DNA from: Cyprinus carpio
Taxonomy: Eukaryota; Chordata; Actinopteri; Cypriniformes; Cyprinidae
Length of the DNA: 64,000 nucleotides
NCBI RefSeq assembly: GCF_018340385.1
Contig: NC_056602.1
Span: 19,323,684-19,387,683 of the forward strand
Reading direction: 5' to 3'
The notes below the pieces were generated by a model. The model saw nothing but the letters and a program-made list of their open reading frames with translations, did not search any database and was not told the origin of the DNA. Numbering within the stretch: position 1 is the stretch's first letter; every line of letters begins with the position of its first letter. Both the position numbers and the translations under genes were made by a program. This document shows positions 12,801 to 21,861 of the stretch, in pieces.

Positions 12801-15800
12801 GTAGCCTTAGTAATCATGAAGACCTTGATTAGCTTGTTTAGGTGTGTTCAATTAGGGTTAGAGCTAAACTCTGCAGGACAGCGGCACTCCAGGACCGACG
12901 TTGCCTACCCCTGCCCTATATATTATATTACAGAATATGGCTTGCTAAGTGTATATCTAAATAATTACAAATGGCACTTATTGACAGTGTAAAATAAGAG
13001 CGGCAAAGACAATGAGACAGAGAAAGACAAATGGAAAGGAAGAGGGACAGAAAGAGACGGAATGGAGAGAGAAAGTATGATCGACACTGTGTCAGAACAA
13101 AAGTTCTTGATGGACAGTTATGGATGGAGCTGGAGGCTAATCCACCACTGAGCCCACGCTACAGCCTCACAGCAGGAGAAGGCTTATTGAAGAACTACCT
13201 GCCAGACTTCCCCACAGAGACCCACGGCTACACGGAGTCAACGGTGAGAACATGCTCCAGAGGAAGCACTCTGAAGCCAAAGGGAGACCAAGAATGTCAC
13301 AGTACAAGCAAATGAGACTAGCTTGTTATAATGTAGGAGGCAGCGCTGTGCTTGAAACATCCGGATGACTCTTACATTCGGTCTTCATTAAGAGGAATGA
13401 GTCAGATTTATGCAACATTTTTGCAATATTATGCAACACGCTCTAAATGAGATTTGTGGATAGGCAAAAAAGGTTTTGTGTTAAGTTAAATAACATTTGA
13501 TTATTAAACTAATCAGTTTCAAGTTGGCTAAAAATTTAATGTGATTAATTATAAAAACATTAACACAAAAAATAAAATTGTAACAATCAGTCATGCTCCA
13601 TTCCATACGTAATTTCTGTAATACAGGATTTTTCATCCATCTAGTTTGAACTACGATATTTATGTTTTTGCGAGTTCACAGACAGATGCTACTGTAGGTC
13701 TCACGCCTCACCAAACCACATTTACAGAAAGCAAGAAGTACAAAATGAGTAAAAAGCTGTTCACGCAGAACACATTTTCATGTTCAAAAACAGTTAACCT
13801 AGAAGTGCAATGGAATGGAACAGAAATCAAATGGTCTCAAGATCATCTTGGATCATTATGACATTGCAGAGAGCAATGCATTTTTTATACAAGTGGAAGA
13901 AAATGGGAAAGAGAGAATTCATAACTGCATGCAACAAAATGTATATGTATGCAAATAAATCCTATTCAAAAGTTGGGGTGATACTTTTATTCTGCAAGGA
14001 CAGTAAAGACCTTTATAATGTTAAAAGATTTCTGTTTTAAATAAAGACTGTTCTTTTGAACTTTCTATTTATCAAAGAATCCTGAAGAAAAAGAAGTATC
14101 ATGGTTTCCACAAAACTATTAAGCAGCACAACTGTTTGCAACCTTTATAGTAATATAAATGTTTCTTGTGCACAAAATCAGCATTTTAAAATGATTTCTG
14201 AAGGATCATCTGACAAAGACTGCTGAAAATTCAGCTTTAGCACAGGAATATATAGCCTATTACTTTTTAATAATATTTCACAATATTACTGTTTTATTGT
14301 ATTTTTGATCAAATAAGTGCAGCCTTGGTAAGAATAAGAGCCTTTTAAGATAAAAAATAAATAAATAAAATCTAATAGCCCCCAAACTTTTGCACACAAT
14401 TATTTTTTCTGTAAGCTTTCAATACATTACATAGATCATTTGTATCTGCGAAAGCCAATTTATCTGAATTTGCACTCTGCATTGAAAATATATGTACGTT
14501 CTTTTGCATTTTTAATAACGTTTGAGGCTGTTATTTCACTACGTTGACCTACAAATAGGTTAACACACTCACAGCAAGGATAGATGGCATTTGTATCTAA
14601 GACTATCTGTGTCAGGCTGCAACTCAAACAGTCCATAAATCTAGAAACTCTCATGTAATAAATGCTTGCTGCACAGAAACATGTCAAAAGGTGTCAGTCA
14701 CTGATTGAGAGCCTGTTACAGTCTGTCAGCATTCACGGAGAAAGCCATGTACAGTAGATGCACAACACTGCAACATTATACACACACATGCAATACATTA
14801 CTTGTGGATTATCGTGATGTTTTTTTCAGAACTTTCATTCTGACGGCACACATTTACTGCAGAGGGTGCATTGGTGAGCAAGTGATGTAATGTTTCATTT
14901 CTCTAAATCTGTTCTTATGAAGAAACAAACTCATCTACACCTTGAATAGCCTGAGGGTTAATTTTTTTGCAAATGTTTATTTTTGAGTGAACTTTTCCTT
15001 TCAAGATTCTTTGAAAGGATATTTTCAAAAGACGTCTAATTTCACAAGCTGCATTTATTTGATCAAAATTATAGTAAAACAGCAGCATTTATACAATTTA
15101 AAATACTTACATTTTAAACAAACCGGTCCTGTGATGCTACGGCTGAATTTTTAGAAGTCATTACTCTAGGCTTCAGTGTCATGTGATCCTTCAGAACCCC
15201 CCCCCCCCGAATTCTTTGATGAATAGAAAGTTCAAAAAAGAACACCATTTATTCCTTTAAAAAATGTATATACTGTGTCATAGTCTTCCATCATGAACAA
15301 CATCTACATGTTGAAAATACTAACAAAACATTCAATGAAACCTTTTTTTGACAGCTCTAATTTCAAAATACATATTAAATTATTATTGTAGTTGGTTTAT
15401 TCTGCCAACTACCAGCTGTGTTTATATTGTGGTCTTAACTTGAGTTTTATTTCAAGACTAACCTGAGGCAAATTGAGAGCTCAGGCTACACCTCATTAGT
15501 TGTGTTTATCAAACACTTCTTCAAGCTAACATTAATCTGATGTAAACACGCTCATTAAAGCCTCACTCACTCCACGGCATAAGTCATTTAGGACTCAAGA
15601 AACTTTTTTGGACCTAAATTTAGAGCTAATTGGTCAACAAAGGACATTTGCTATTTATTCAAAGAGTATTTCTTTATACTGAAATATTGAGTCATCGAAG
15701 CCCCAGTCATCATCGCTCCTGTCAGTGGTGAGATATGACTTAACATACGCACCTCTGTGAGCTTCCATCATTCAGTTCCCATAAGGGAAGTCCAACCAGC

Positions 15801-16100
15801 TCATCTCTCTCAGTCGAGCTCTGGCCCTGATAAACTGAACTAGGAAAACAATCTACCATAGCAATGACCGACCAGCCAGTAGGTGTTTTGTCCTTGATTG
15901 TGTTTCCAATGCAAGTGCAAGCATACTCAGGGGATATACATGTCTTGAAACATAAATAATGAGACGATTAGCTAGGGCCTGACGCTACTAGCCTGATATC
16001 TCTCTCTCTCCCTCCACAAACACACACACACTTGTAACTCACACACACACACACACTCTCATTCAGTGACCCCGTCGAGAACTTCACACCGTCTCCATAC

Positions 16101-16163
<63 letters not shown>

Positions 16164-19100
16164 CCACCCACCTTCTCTTGTTCTCTTATATAGGGTGTAT
16201 TAGGGTATTCTGGGACACCCAATCTCTGTTGTATACATTTCAGATCTATGATAGCTTTAGCATATTCAGTAATACTTTACTTACATTTTTCATATATAAT
16301 TTATTAAAAAGTATTTTAGCCCTCTTCGTGTTTTTTTTTGGGGGGGGGCTGGAGACGTTTTGACATGCCCTGATGTTTGTATTTATTTAAGCTACTTATA
16401 AAATATTAATGACTACAGTCTGATTACACAATATTCAGCACAAACTGTGCTTAATAATATGTGGCCAGCATGAATGCACATTTGCATTTTTGCATGAATT
16501 ATGTCCCGTGACTCACCTTATAATGTATTGTGTGACCACAGTTATAATACATTATCTATGCATTGTTACACTTTTAGAAAGTATAATGCAGTAAAGCACA
16601 TGGCAAACAACCAATTTCAGATGTAAAAAAGGAATCTGCAAATATAGCAGTGCATTTGAAATTTTATCACAATTATTCATGAAAAGATATAATGTATTAG
16701 ATTGTGCATTATAAATACCTTTTATAATGCATTCAAAGGCTTCAAATAAAATGTTACCGTATATTTTAGTTGGGTTGTTGTATGATAAAGTCCTATTTGT
16801 TGGTATGAAGGTCAAAAATGCAAAGAATGCCCAATATTGACATAATTCACATACTGTAAGTTGCCAGCTGATTTGAATGCTTTTGGAACTACTTCCCTTG
16901 GTGATGCAAAAATAAACTAGATAACTGACCATACTGTGTGTAAAATGTGAGCTATTCGAAATTAACTGGTGCAGGAAAATAATATAATAAGGACAAAATA
17001 AATCCAACAGTAAAGAAGAGGAGTGCAATGCAACCATTTCATTAAAAAAAAAAAAAACTTGTCAAATATGCCCTTCATGTGTTAAATTTGAAATGCCCCA
17101 CCGGTGAACATCACAGTTTTTGCTCCGGTTTGATTTCCAGGACAACACCAACACATCTTATTCGTTTGATAAGAGCAGTTCAAAGAATTTCTACAGAACC
17201 TAGCTGTCAGTAATGTCCTGTACACAATACACACACGATTACATTAAGTTAAATATCCCTCTAAAATAGCACAAAGTAGAGCCACTAATTGAGCAATCAA
17301 TGATCTGAGGCTTTTATGGAAAATCTTCAGACATTATCGTCGTTAGGCTAAACATTTTCCATCCAAATCTATTTGAATGCTGATGCTGAAGAGGCCGGAG
17401 GCTAATAGACCTCTAATGCTTCAGCCATTAATAACACTTATGACTTGTACATTTTTTAGGATGCATAATAATTCAATTATATTTATTCTTATTAAACCCT
17501 TTCAGATGCTTTCTTAATTGGAAATCTTGATTTATTCAACATGGTCCTTATTGAAAGCTGAATAAGCAGTGGTCTTGCTATGTGCTATGGTTATATATGG
17601 TTTTAATTAAGCATTTTACAATTTTACTATAAGATTAATTCCATTAATCTAAAAGAATGTGAGCCATACGTTTATAGATGTTTCCATATTCCTTAAATCC
17701 CTTAATATCTTCTTTTGTTTACAGTTTTATATATACAGACTTGTATACTGAAGTAATGACTTACTAATTAATAAAAAGGTATAAATAAAACTGTATCACC
17801 ATCATCAACACGAGCACATAAAAACAGACATTAAAGCCATACAGCTCAACTCTCCTGCTCTGCATACATAATTCACAATATTTAAATATGTGGCCATTTA
17901 GCATCTGAAAACACTAGCATACCTGTATATTTTAAACACAACTTTTTTATTTCTTTTTTTTTATTTTAAATAAGAAGCATTTAAATCTTCCTAATACTTT
18001 TAATTCCAGTAAAAGATCAAAAGTACACATGTTCTGTCTAATTCGGATGTAAAAAGCATCAGACTCTGTCGACTTTACACATCAAGTCCCGTTCCAGAGT
18101 GCAGGAAAACTTCAGAAAGACAGTGTTTGCATTGGAGAATTACTCTTTATCCTCATTGTTGCTCACACAGCTCTGGCTAAGCCGACAACTGCTGTCACCT
18201 TGTGCTCGTGGAGCTTCGTTATTAGCATCTTTGGGAGGAACAAGTGAGCACGTATCTGCTCCGGCAACCTTTTCCGCTGCCATCGGCTTGTTGTCCACCT
18301 CACCCACCCATCCACCCGTGCAGAACCCTCCCATCACACACTTGTCAGGAAGCATATGTCTGGTGTTTTATGAGATCCCTTTCATGCATCTGACAGGAAG
18401 GATAGACACTACTGACTCTTTACTGTACCCTCGGGCTCTGTTCAACCTTTGGCGGAAGGTAAATGGGGAGAATGAGAATATAACATCTTGACACAAATTT
18501 ACCTTCAATCTATGTCACCACACACCTACCTATGTTACCAAGAGCAAGTTCCTTCCAAAATACAGTAGGTGTTTTCACAAACACAAACAAACTGCAGATG
18601 CTGATGTTGTACAATTTTGAGGCAAGGATTTTAGGGATTTATTATTCAGACTTCAGATTTTACAACCAAGCCGGTGGGACAGCGGCTCAAGATTTATTGT
18701 GATCGTGTAATGAACACAGTTTTGAGTTGTTGAATATAAAAGCAGTGCTAGACCATAAAAATAGAGAGAGACAAAATTTTGTTCTACTTCAAAATTTCAC
18801 ACTTAATTCAATGTGTTACCATTTCTTTGTAATTATTTGCTAAAATTACTAGCAATTTCTGAGTGAAACTTGCTTCTACACTTTTCTCAGTGTACAAACC
18901 TATACAACACTGAATTTCAAAGTAGTCTATAAAAAGACCAAAGAAGAGATGATAGAATGCCTGACACATGCACACACGCATTTAGGCTTATAAAACTGTT
19001 CCAATGTCACACATTATTTTTTCTCAAATGTCTCATACAAGACAAAGAGTGTTAAGAGACCAGGAAGCAGAATTGATTCTCTCTCATCTCAGATCTGTGG

Positions 19101-19879
19101 CAGATGCAAACCTGTCCCTCTCTGTACTGCCAGTGTGAAAGCAAGGTACTTAAAAGTCATTCAGACACAAGGGATGTTGGGATAGGAGCCCTGTCTAGCA
19201 TGCAAAGTAAAATCAGGTAGTCTAGCGCACACCAGTACACAAACACTCACACACACATGCACACGCGAGCTGCAGGTTTCCACCAGCAGGGGGAGATCTG
19301 ACATTGAGAAAACACAACTGTACTTTTGTTGACTCCTATAGTATGCCTCTACCAAAAAATAAATAAATAAAGCCTGTGGAGCATTCACAGATACACACGT
19401 ATGTTGAGGAGAGAACGTCTGACTAACCCCAATGTTGCCATCTCCATCTGCGCCTGGCAGTGTGGTCCAACAACCCTGCCAAATGAGCGTGTCAGTCAGG
19501 TTCAGTTCAGCCAACACTTTTCCCGCTTTTTTTCTCCTCCCCTTTTGGGCTGTTTATCACTTCATCTAATCCTCAGCTCTAACTCAGCACAAGTTCTCGC
19601 AACACCTCACCTCACATCAGTTGCAACTAATAATCTGGTATTAAAAGTTTCGAACCACACTTTGAACTAGAAAACAGTTGTCTAGTTTCTTAACAAAAAC
19701 TTTTAAAGTGACTCCTCATGAAACACATTGTTCACCCAGCATATCAGTAACATTATAATATATTTTAACATTCATCAGTAACATTTTAGCATCTTTGAAA
19801 TTTTTTATTACTACCTAATTACTACTTTCCCCCAGTCCATATCATCCATACATGTTTACCGTATATATGTATACCAAAA

Positions 19880-19945
<66 letters not shown>

Positions 19946-20521
19946 TTTTTTTTTTTTTTTGGGGGGGGGGGGTATTTTTGCTATTCAATATAAACAAGCC
20001 TATATATATACAGTATCTAGTCTTATTAATATTGCATAGCAAAAATACCCAAACAATTCCATCTGTACAGTCATGTGGCAATTTGCGTATGGAAATTTCT
20101 TTTCTATTCTAATCTAAAGTTTATACACCAAAAACAAGCCTGCCTCCATCAAAGTTTCTTGTTAACTTTGTTATATGGTAATATGTGTACAAATAAATGA
20201 ATAGCACCATATAATTCTGCATACCATGAACAATTTTAACACATTCTACACACCAGTGGCAATAAATAACAGAAGTAATTATCCAACTCACCTGTAAATC
20301 TTATATTTGGTTGTGAAGCCCTGCTGATAACGCTCCACAAATTCTGCAAATTCCTGTGAGTGATGAAAAGGCCCTTTATCTGAAAGGAGCCACCCAAATG
20401 GACCTGCGGCATCATGGGAGGCTGCCACAGGGGCTAGAACCCAGCAGTGAAGGCTTAGTACAACACACACCCATAGACTCATCAGATACGCCAGTCTAAA
20501 ATCAGTACACTGGCAGCTCAT
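622..20521 (-). CDS. brinp3: BRINP3-like MACPF protein, six coding exons (3' end off window)
   Basis: Spliced CDS, minus strand: 20521-20292, 11065-10878, 10174-9990, 3674-3569, 2810-2574, 844-622. All introns are GT/AG and phases agree, giving 389 codons plus 2 nt; the last, large exon is left of position 1. BRINP proteins are secreted or ER-associated neural glycoproteins that restrain cell-cycle progression (family knowledge). Seen: a hydrophobic signal peptide (about residues 14-30, with LSLHCWVLA), a pre-MACPF segment with LLSDKGPFHHSQEF, and a MACPF domain (about 75-265) carrying the YGTHFLLSATLGGEE signature. A Cys-rich block (CRDNDCWCKC, then CNCP) and a helical region ending KLFKLCKRC follow. 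Sequons NGT and NTS are visible. The N-terminus matches BRINP3 better than BRINP2 or BRINP1, while the Cys-rich exon is somewhat BRINP2-like, so the exact fish paralogue (3a.1, 3a.2 or 3b) is undecided. The family is near certain. Confidence 0.95.
845..2573 (-). other. brinp3 intron 6 (1.7 kb)
   Basis: Intron between exons 6 and 7 with GT and AG at the ends. Mostly unique AT-rich sequence. A plus-strand open frame at 1595-1891 has no family resemblance and no splice context. Confidence 0.8.
2574..2810 (-). CDS. brinp3: brinp3 exon 6: end of MACPF and cysteine-rich block
   Basis: The acceptor ttctag ends at 2811 and the donor is tctg|gtaaga at 2574/2573. 237 nt encode LQAILPEYLRSRFVEAALSY, the Cys-rich run with EGEFVCRDNDCWCKC and PQCNCPS, and a helical tail with ESWMQANQEFEES. 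The eight cysteines keep the BRINP spacing. NDCWCKCS is closer to BRINP2 than to human BRINP3, but BRINP3-type features in the other exons outweigh this. Confidence 0.95.
2873..3308. repeat. palindromic MITE, CACTACC...AAAAGTTT family, filling most of intron 5
   Basis: It starts cactaccctgtaaaagttt and carries the family's landmark words: tttctgaaggatcatgtgac (3086-3105), gctgaaaattctgctttgcc, and cagccttggtaagcataag near the right end. I know this as a very abundant cyprinid fold-back family. It fills more than half of the 758-bp brinp3 intron 5. Ends are approximate. Confidence 0.75.
3569..3674 (-). CDS. brinp3: brinp3 exon 5: short MACPF exon
   Basis: The acceptor cccttaag ends at 3675 and the donor is caag|gtagcg at 3569/3568. 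106 nt encode VTETRTGPLGCSNYDNLDSV, then SSVLVQSPENKIYLQ and the first base of a Gly codon. The segment is nearly invariant in BRINP2 and BRINP3. It is too short to appear as a long open frame and was found by reading the minus strand. Confidence 0.95.
6050..6560. other. CNE-like unique block in brinp3 intron 4
   Basis: About 500 bp of non-repetitive sequence with higher GC than its flanks and no long array or TE landmark. The look (mixed composition with TTTTAT, TTAATG and E-box-like CAGCTG cores) resembles vertebrate conserved non-coding elements common around neural developmental genes. Conservation is not visible from one sequence. Confidence 0.3.
8811..9310. repeat. palindromic MITE, AAAAGTTTGGGG family, second copy
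   Basis: The left end reads cactaccgttcaaaagtttg, followed by family landmarks: ttcagaaggatcatgtgaca at 9091-9110, a tttgccattacatcacagg variant, and aatgcagccttggtgagaac near 9285. Internal parts have diverged. The right end is uncertain because C- and A-rich tracts follow at 9365-9395. Confidence 0.75.
9990..10174 (-). CDS. brinp3: brinp3 exon 4: MACPF domain, middle
   Basis: The acceptor attgcag ends at 10175 and the donor is aag|gtaacc at 9990/9989. 185 nt complete the Gly codon of LGGEEALTIFVDKRRLSR and continue through an NGT glycosylation sequon, LHQLAASYFIDREST and HHLQIASTAIK. The last string is identical to BRINP3 over QIASTAIK (BRINP2 has QIATGAIK), one reason for the BRINP3 call. 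The downstream junction is phase 0. Confidence 0.95.
10175..10877 (-). other. brinp3 intron 3 (0.7 kb) with a degraded repeat
   Basis: A gggctgtcaaacgaattaag string at 10497-10516 matches the start of a common fish non-autonomous repeat, followed by (AT)-rich ATAGATATAG sequence to about 10620. Its right boundary is unclear. A poly-A/T run lies at 10238-10253. Confidence 0.6.
10878..11065 (-). CDS. brinp3: brinp3 exon 3: start of the MACPF domain
   Basis: The acceptor ttgcag ends at 11066 and the donor is gag|gtactt at 10878/10877. Length 188 nt. The exon completes the split Arg codon, reads EFGRWKVNSLALERED, then LGRRPTL, then ENIIRKYGTHFLLSATLG. YGTHFLLSATLG is the conserved MACPF signature segment. 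Compared with mammalian BRINP3 the stretch between ERED and LGRRPTL is diverged, which suggests a teleost-specific paralogue. The open frames listed in other phases here are not used. Confidence 0.94.
11886..12190. repeat. fold-back repeat beginning cagggatagttcacc
   Basis: The start cagggatagttcacc and catcatttactcaatctcaa match a ubiquitous cyprinid fold-back family. The centre is a visible inverted repeat: attgacttccat (12019-12030) pairs with atgaaagtcaatgg (12051-12064), and aagaatgttggtaaccaaac pairs with its counterpart near 12080-12100. The right terminus is degraded. Confidence 0.65.
12719..12913. repeat. palindromic MITE with CAGGGGTAGGCAA ends
   Basis: The left end caggggtaggcaatgtcggt pairs with the right end ...ttgcctacccctg. 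Inside, tcctggagtgcc pairs with ggcactccagga and agagtttagctcc with agagctaaactct. At 195 bp it is a near-complete hairpin. The inverted arms are seen directly; the family is common in fish genomes. Confidence 0.85.
13965..14395. repeat. palindromic MITE, AAAAGTTTGGGG family, third copy
   Basis: Starts ttcaaaagttggggtgatac and ends cccccaaacttttgcaca, so the ends are inverted. Landmarks are ctgaaggatcatctgacaaa, gctgaaaattcagctttagc and gtgcagccttggtaagaata. About 430 bp. Confidence 0.8.
15045..15285. repeat. partial MITE, AAAAGTTTGGGG family, reverse orientation
   Basis: Reads in the opposite orientation to the copies at 2873 and 8811: gcatttatttgatcaaaatt (15051-15070), then gctgaatttttagaagtcat, gtcatgtgatccttcagaac and a poly-C tract (15198-15208), then ttctttgatgaatagaaagt. 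Both ends appear truncated. Confidence 0.7.
15440..15780. other. CNE-like unique block in brinp3 intron 2
   Basis: Non-repetitive stretch with TAATTGG- and CATTAG-type homeodomain cores, TTTAGAGCTAATTGG near 15620, and no array or TE signature. It is only a candidate regulatory element. Confidence 0.25.
16021..16161. repeat. (CA)n microsatellite, interrupted
   Basis: Two short CA runs (about 16021-16056) are followed by a near-perfect (CA)n run from 16102 to 16160. On the minus strand this gives a spurious poly-(Val-Cys) open frame, which is not a gene. Confidence 0.95.
17280..17600. other. CNE-like unique block in brinp3 intron 2
   Basis: Unique, TAAT-rich sequence (for example AGCCATTAATAACACTTATG and GGTTTTAATTAAGC near the end) without TE or array signature. 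The dense homeodomain-type cores and absence of repeats resemble vertebrate enhancer-type conserved elements. Inference only. Confidence 0.3.
19283..19296 (+). promoter_or_regulatory. weak CTCF-core-like site
   Basis: ccagcagggggaga matches the CTCF core (CCASYAGRKGGCRS) except at two positions near the 3' end. It lies within brinp3 intron 2, about 2.5 kb downstream of the promoter. A chance match is possible. Confidence 0.25.
19883..19972. repeat. (AT)n followed by poly-T and poly-G
   Basis: (TA)n from about 19883 to 19942, then T16 (19945-19960) and G12 (19961-19972). Open frames across it on both strands are repeat artefacts. Confidence 0.95.
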
Positions 20522-20566
20522 GCTTCACCCTGCGACTCGACATTCTCTCCAAACTTTCCTCGCCTT
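20292..20566 (-). CDS. brinp3: brinp3 exon 2: start codon, signal peptide, N-terminal domain
   Basis: The acceptor reads tgtttcag at 20567 and the donor cag|gtgagt at 20292/20291. The first 45 nt are 5' leader; the ATG is at 20521-20519. I chose this ATG because human BRINP3 also begins 14 residues before a second Met that precedes the hydrophobic core. The 230 coding nt give residues 1-76 plus two bases of an Arg codon. The exon ends in QGFTTKYKIYR, a segment typical of BRINP just before the MACPF domain. Confidence 0.94.
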
Positions 20567-21256
20567 CTGAAACAACAAAGACAATACAGTAAATTCAAGT
20601 GTGTATAACAGTTTCCTGACACCTCTTTTTTTCTAACACAGCTGTAAAAACATTTTCAATGTTTTTCCAGGCCAATGCCATTTTTCCAGGTTTTTCAATC
20701 TGGGGTTCCTAAAGGAGGTCTGTGGAGACAATAAATAATAATAATATACTTGATCATTTCTAAATCATGACAAAGGTTTTTTTTTTTTTTTTTTTTTTTT
20801 AGCTTTCTGACTATTGTTAAGCACTATATAATTAATAATTAATTATCATAACTAAAAATAAAATAAAATATAAATATTACCGGAAGAAAAATAAATAGCA
20901 TATTTTATATGGAGATCCTGGATCGTCTGAGAGTTTGGCTGGGGGTCCCAGGGTCTTTAAAAATTTAAATCTCCTGATATAAAGTATAAAAATAGACTTA
21001 AGCTATTAAATATATTTCCATACATAAGCATAATATATATTGTCATTTTCAGCCATTTTCAAGCCATACTGTGTTTCAGAAACATTCTTCTCATCAGTAA
21101 AATTGCCACATGCATTTCTCTAACGCAAATAAAAGGATTATGTAAAGATAATGCTTGTGATTATAATTAGGTTTTAAATTAAATATTATTTTAAATATTG
21201 TATTGTATTTATGCTTGTAGTTTACGTTAATTTAATCACATTTATTATAAGTTTAC
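20567..21256 (-). other. brinp3 intron 1 (0.7 kb)
   Basis: Between the leader exon donor and the coding exon 2 acceptor. It holds a T22 run (20779-20800) and AT-rich sequence and nothing else recognised. Confidence 0.55.
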
Positions 21257-21750
21257 CTTCTCCAGGTGTCCGATGTTTCAACCACTGAAGTCAACAACCT
21301 CTACAGTTCTACAGTTAAAAGCAAATGACTGTAAAAGCAAAGCATAGGGAGATTGTTGAGGGTGACCTTTGAAAATCTGCCTCAGTTCAACTTGTTTTAA
21401 ACATCATCGCGAAGCGAGAAGAGCCCAGGAAACCCAGCATCCCACTCTCTGCTTCCGATATCGAGTATATTTCCAACCTCTAGTGCCGTATAATCCGGGT
21501 GAAGAGAAGAAAAACTATCGCGAGGAGAAGCGGTCGCTCTGTCTTCACTCTTCTCTCTCCAGGTAGACAGGTCTCTTATGAATTGGAAGTTACGGTGAAG
21601 CAATCCCATAACCATTAACGACTGACGCGATTAAAGTCTACTGTTTCCCCTCGGTCCGCACAATTAACTTAACCCGGTGTCCAAGAAGCACTTGATAAAT
21701 GTAGACTCCGGAGGTCCACTCTGTGCAGCAGCGCGTATGTCGGATGCTCA
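21257..21750 (-). other. brinp3: brinp3 non-coding first exon (5' leader), 5' end approximate
   Basis: A good donor, gaag|gtaaac, lies at 21257/21256 and pairs with the acceptor at 20567, giving an intron of about 690 nt. Upstream of the donor the sequence is richer in CpG than its surroundings (for example at 21400-21560), as expected near a promoter. The 5' end is inferred from promoter motif spacing, not observed. BRINP genes normally have a non-coding exon 1. Confidence 0.6.
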
Positions 21751-21820
21751 AACCCGACTCTTCCCATACACACCATGAAAATATCCAATTTATTTCAGAG
21801 ACAAGCCTCCTACACTCCTC

Positions 21821-21850
21821 ATTGGCTGCGGGCGGGCAAGAGGGGCGGGG
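21821..21850 (-). promoter_or_regulatory. brinp3 candidate core-proximal promoter: GC box and CCAAT box
   Basis: Read on the minus strand, CCCCGCCCCT (21850-21841) is followed by GCCCGCC and then by AGCCAAT (CCAAT box, 21827-21821). These Sp1- and NF-Y-type motifs stand out in an AT-rich neighbourhood and sit at the CpG-richer 5' end of the gene. CCAAT boxes usually lie 60-100 bp upstream of the start, so initiation near 21,720-21,760 is inferred. No clear TATA box was seen. Confidence 0.55.
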
Positions 21851-21861
21851 TGTCGGCTCTG

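Larger units (their letters stand above)
11066..20291 (-). other. brinp3 intron 2 (9.2 kb)
   Basis: The largest intron in the window. It contains a fold-back repeat (11886-12190), a palindromic MITE (12719-12913), an exon-like plus-strand segment (13090-13236), two AAAAGTTTGGGG-family MITEs, CNE-like blocks (15440-15780 and 17280-17600), a (CA)n array and an (AT)n/poly-T/poly-G composite. Confidence 0.85.

Noticed and set aside
16552..17037. 161-codon minus-strand open frame in brinp3 intron 2
   Set aside because: Amino-acid make-up is typical of AT-rich non-coding DNA, part of it runs through repeat-like sequence (ataaaatgttacc near 16755), and there is no BRINP counterpart or splice context.
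18099..18491. 130-codon plus-strand frame overlapping a 71-codon minus-strand frame
   Set aside because: Neither shows family resemblance, splice context or a sensible start. Left as possible constrained intronic DNA only.
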